From contig NW_020312059.1 of assembly GCF_002999335.1 (NCBI RefSeq), forward strand, positions 1 through 64,000: a stretch of 64,000 nt of DNA. The letters run 5' to 3'. Both the position numbers and the translations under genes were made by a program. Below the pieces are notes generated by a model. It made no database searches. It saw only the letters and a list, made by a program, of their open reading frames with translations, and was not told where the DNA came from. Below, piece by piece: positions 60,963-64,000 of the stretch. Position 1 is the first letter of the stretch. Each line of letters starts with the position of its first letter. The stretch comes from Cyclospora cayetanensis (Eukaryota > Apicomplexa > Conoidasida > Eucoccidiorida > Eimeriidae).

Positions 60963-61296
60963 TAGAAACAAGAGCGCACCCAGAAGGCCGCTTCTATATT
61001 TATATTTGCATGCAGAGGGGAAGGCCGATGGAAGCAAGAGCACGACATGCACAGCTGCAGACAGCGCCATCACCAAGTGCCTAGTCGTAGCAGGAGCAGC
61101 AAAACGCAACAACAAGAAAACAAAAAACAGCAGCAGCAGCAGTACCCTGCAAATTCCACAAACCCGAGGAAAGCACGCGTCTAAATAGACGTCAGCGTGC
61201 GAAAATAGCGACTCTTTCCCATCAGTCTACAGAGAGAGTCGAAGTATCGGCAGCATTCAGCATACATCTTGGTACCGCATACACACTGCAGCACTC

Positions 61297-61467
61297 ATGG
61301 CAGTTGCAAAAGAAGCAGCAAAAGAAGCAGCAAAAGAAGCAGCAAAAGAAGCAGCAGCAAAGGAAGCAGTAAAAGAAGCTGCAGCAAAGGAAGCAGTAAA
61401 AGAAGCTGCAGCAAAAGAAGCAGCGCACAAAGTGTATGCTGCATATTGTACAGCGCATACACTTTGA
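61297..61467 (+). CDS. small Ala/Lys/Glu repeat open frame, doubtful
   Basis: An ATG-started 56-codon frame encoding MAVAKEAAKEAAKEAA-type repeats, then a short unique tail. If made it would be a strongly amphipathic or charged helix. Unknown; it may simply be a stop-free simple repeat in the MSH6 upstream region. The final codons and the stop overlap a 12-bp inverted repeat. Confidence 0.2.
   Translation: MAVAKEAAKEAAKEAAKEAAAKEAVKEAAAKEAVKEAAAKEAAHKVYAAYCTAHTL
61428..61466. repeat. 12-bp perfect inverted repeat, 15-nt loop
   Basis: Arms CAAAGTGTATGC (61428-61439) and its reverse complement (61455-61466) directly follow the GCAAAAGAAGCA repeat. Could form a hairpin; function unknown. Confidence 0.8.
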
Positions 61468-62366
61468 AGAAAGAGAGAGAGAGACTCCACTCTACTCACC
61501 TTATTGCCACCTTCCGAGCTCCTCCGTCCCTTTCCCCCGGATAGCCTCCTCTCGATCGTCATCTCTTTGAACGAAACGAGGCTGTACTCAAGCAACACTG
61601 CTTTCTGGCGCCTTCCTGGGGAGGCACAAGCGGCGAATCCTTACGAACAGGAAGGTTGTGTGAATAAATGTGTCTTCCTCCTTCGTTGTTGTTGTTGCTA
61701 CTTTTGCTGCCGTCTCCGCAGGGGCAAACGGGGTGTTGGGTGTATCTGCACCTTCCTAAAGCTAGAAGCTATATACATATCTATACATACATACACATAC
61801 ACGTACACATGCACAACACCCCGTACGACCCCCTCCGGCATGCGGAAGCTGCGAGAAGCTTCCAAAGGCGAAAAGAGGGACGCCACGGATCGAAGACAGC
61901 TAGTCGCACGCTCAGAATCCAAAAGAAGGAACAAAGAGAAGACGGAGAATCAAAGGATGCGAAACCTCGCCACCATGCATGCCGCAGAGCAAAAAGAAGC
62001 ACGTCATGATTTCACAAAAAGGACTAGAGGCTGGAAGGGAAGAGGAGGGGGGGTTGTGTGTGTGCGTGTGTGTTGTTTCTCCCGCCCATAGCCACCGACT
62101 CGGAAGCTGCATGCCCGTGTACTCTGAGAGGCTTTTGGACTGCTGCAGCTGGAAGCCTGGGGGGGTAGCAGCATCGGCTCCTTAGTTCCGATAGCCAGCA
62201 TAGCGCTCTTCTTCAGCGATCTTTTGGCTATCAAACAGGAAGACAGCCTCCATTCGTTCACAAATACCTTTGGGTGCGACGAATAAGGCTTTTTAGTCGA
62301 AGGAAGCTCGCAGATTATCGTGGCGTGCAGCAGCAGGGGGGCGGGCGCCTCCTCGGGTGTACGCGG

Positions 62367-62401
<35 letters not shown>

Positions 62402-62967
62402 CTCGTGGCAGCAGCAGCTGCGGCTGTAGTAGCATCGGCGAAGGTGTGTAATTTTCCCTTCTTTTTGGCGTGTGCGACTCTCTCTTCTTTATTTCTTTGT
62501 CTGGAGTCCGCCTTTGCTCCTCTTTTCCTCCGTGTCGCCAGCGCATAGGAGGGGCAGGAGCAGCCGCAGCCGCAGCAGGAGCAGCAGCTGCCGCAGCAGC
62601 AGCAGCAGCAGCAGCCTCTTCCCCCCAACTTCCAGCCCCGGTGTGGTATGCGCACCTCTTGCTGTACGTACACTCCGCTGCAGCAGCAACACCAGCGCCG
62701 GCACCCGCAAGACTGTTTGTGTGCCTCCAAGGTGGAGAGGAGATTACAATTTGTTTTTTTGCCTCTCTGAAAGAGAGACGCAGCGCCACTAGCAGCACTA
62801 GCAGCCGCAGCCGTGCAGCAGCAGCCGCAGCCGTTGCCGCTGCATGCCCGATACCCTATTTTGCCTTTCTCCCGCGGCAACGCGGCACAGCGAGCACTCT
62901 TTCTGCCCAGCAGCCGCACTTCGAGGAGGAGGAGCAGCAGCACGTCAACACCAGAAAAGCGGCAGGG

Positions 62968-63294
62968 ATGAGAGTCGCAGATTCCCCCTCTCGGGGAGCC
63001 TCAGACGGCGGCAAGCGGCACAAACGAGACGGCGCTGCCGCCTCCCCAGAGGCCTCAAACGGAGCGGAGGCTGCAGCCACAGAGAGCATCAGCAAACGCA
63101 TGCGACGCAGAGACAGCGAAGGCAGTGACGGGGTGCAGGAAGATCGCGAGCGAGAAGGAGGGGTCCGAGGGGGCCCCCCACCCACCGGCTCCACACAGCC
63201 GATTCACAGCGGCAAGAGCTTCCGTTCTGGAGGCGGAGCTACAGAGGAGGGGGAGCTTCGGGTAAGTCCTTCTGCGTCGCACCATCATCACCGT

Positions 63295-63345
<51 letters not shown>

Positions 63346-64000
63346 GGGCGGTGGTGTAGCCGCGAGGCCCCCCGTTCTCCTTCCCCCCGTCTCAGCAGGA
63401 GTTACAGCCGCAGCCTCTCCGCTCGGCGTGGCAGGGGCCCCTCGAGGGGCCCCTCGAGGGGGCCCCCCCCTACTTCACCGAGGGGCACGCACCACAGAGG
63501 CGGGGCAGTAGCCGACGCGGCTGCTGATTTTCCCGTTGCACCCCCTCGACGCAGCAGCAGCAGCAGAGAACGCTTCCGGTACGACGGCGGGAAAGACAAG
63601 CCACAGCCCCGAGCGGCTCCGTGGAGTGGGGGGGCCCCTTGGGGAGGCTCAAGGGCGGGAGGGGATCGCAGAGGAGGGGGGGGGGGGGGCCTCTCCACCC
63701 CCACAACCACCGTTCCTTCGGATCGTGGGGGGTCCGTCTGGAGGGCCTCCCTGCGAACGTCTCAAAAGGAGAAATCATGGATTGGCTAAGAGACTCTGGA
63801 TTCAGAGTGATCCCCGAGCAGGTTGTTCTGCCTTCTTCTTCTCCTTCTCCTTCCCAGCAACAGCAGGGGCAGCAGAGCGACGATCAGCAGCAAGAGCAGC
63901 AGCAGCAAGAGCAGCAACAACAGCGGGCATTTGTGGGGTTGCATAGTCGCGAGCAGGCGGAGTCGGCGCAGTTTCGCCTGCATCGAAGGGCCCTGCGGAG
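62968..64000 (+). CDS. RNA-recognition-motif protein with RS/Gly-rich region, 3' partial, frame ambiguous
   Basis: From the ATG at 62968 a charged region (KRHKRDG, SKRMRRRDSEGSD) leads into His/Gln runs, RS-type sequence (RSPSPRLSRSYSRSLSARRG) and RERFRYDGGKDKPQPR, as in SR or hnRNP proteins. This frame stops at 63789. In a different frame, downstream of the G14 tract at 63676-63689, an RRM is visible: VRLEGLPANVSKGEIMDWL (RNP2-like) and RAFVGLHS (RNP1-like), with a Gln-rich loop between. The two can be joined either by an indel in the G tract or by an intron with a good GTAAGT donor at 63262 and an acceptor at 63671, which is phase-compatible. The window ends inside the RRM. Likely nuclear and involved in splicing or mRNA handling, by family. 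Confidence 0.65.
63297..63343 (+). repeat. (CAG)n run
   Basis: About fifteen CAG units encode polyQ in the RS-type frame, or lie in an intron in the spliced model of the RRM gene. Confidence 0.9.
63676..63689 (+). repeat. G14 homopolymer at the frame switch
   Basis: Fourteen consecutive G separate the RS/Gly-rich reading frame from the RRM reading frame. One extra G (or two fewer) would fuse them. Candidate for sequencing error or real length polymorphism. Confidence 0.8.

Larger units (their letters stand above)
60963..62967. promoter_or_regulatory. divergent region between MSH6 and the RRM gene
   Basis: About 2 kb between start codons facing apart. Contains the GCAAAAGAAGCA repeat at 61306-61425, an inverted repeat at 61428-61466, and CAG/CTG runs near 62370-62400 and 62560-62610. 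Long Ala/Ser/Leu frames here are mostly CAG-repeat artefacts; the frame leading into the RRM gene is open upstream to about 62470, so an earlier start is possible. Confidence 0.5.

Overview
The window looks like nuclear DNA of a coccidian apicomplexan of the Eimeria/Cyclospora type. The evidence is a near-balanced base composition, many CAG/GCA runs that give Gln, Ala and Ser homopolymers inside otherwise conserved proteins, abundant TGCATGC words, short exons with GT-AG introns, and long introns stuffed with private microsatellites. I cannot choose between genera. The first ~60 bases are poly-C and probably mark a contig edge. No rRNA, tRNA, CRISPR, transposase or viral gene was recognised.

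Layout, left to right. A CNNM/Mam3-type DUF21-CBS protein (+, 503-5171, 5' truncated) is followed by ~4.5 kb without a supportable gene. Next is an intronless SLC6/NSS-type transporter (+, 9722-13216), ~3 kb without a gene, then a cyclin-box protein (-, 16342-17814). The cyclin is divergent from a six-exon DHRS7-like short-chain dehydrogenase (+, 18965-22483), one of whose introns holds a 14-copy 50-bp tandem repeat. That gene converges across ~4 kb on the six-exon SRP-receptor beta subunit (-, 26435-28712).

Upstream of SRPRB on the minus strand lies the largest gene, 22 exons spanning 46493 to 31166. I could join it in phase from end to end (5145 nt, 1714 codons plus stop). It encodes 14 RCC1 repeats (two seven-bladed propellers' worth) followed by an IQGAP-type RasGAP-related domain and C-terminal extension. 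This fusion is the most striking item in the window. It is head-to-head with an eleven-exon actin-related protein Arp1 (+, 48497-53263), which converges on an eleven-exon MSH6 mismatch-repair gene (-, 60962-53938). MSH6 is divergent from a partial RS/Gly-rich protein with an RRM (+, 62968 to the window edge).

The genes do not form a pathway or operon; they are ordinary eukaryotic housekeeping, trafficking, cytoskeletal and repair genes. Exon models were built by reading splice sites and checking codon phase by eye. They reach full-length, family-sized proteins for Arp1 (380 aa), MSH6 (1424 aa), the dehydrogenase (487 aa) and SRPRB (263 aa), which supports the models. None has been checked against transcripts. 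Structural curiosities include a recurrent GGTGTA-(CA/TG)-TACACC palindrome, an 18-bp hairpin that encloses a 3' splice site, several perfect inverted repeats, and a poly-G tract at which the reading frame of the last gene is ambiguous.
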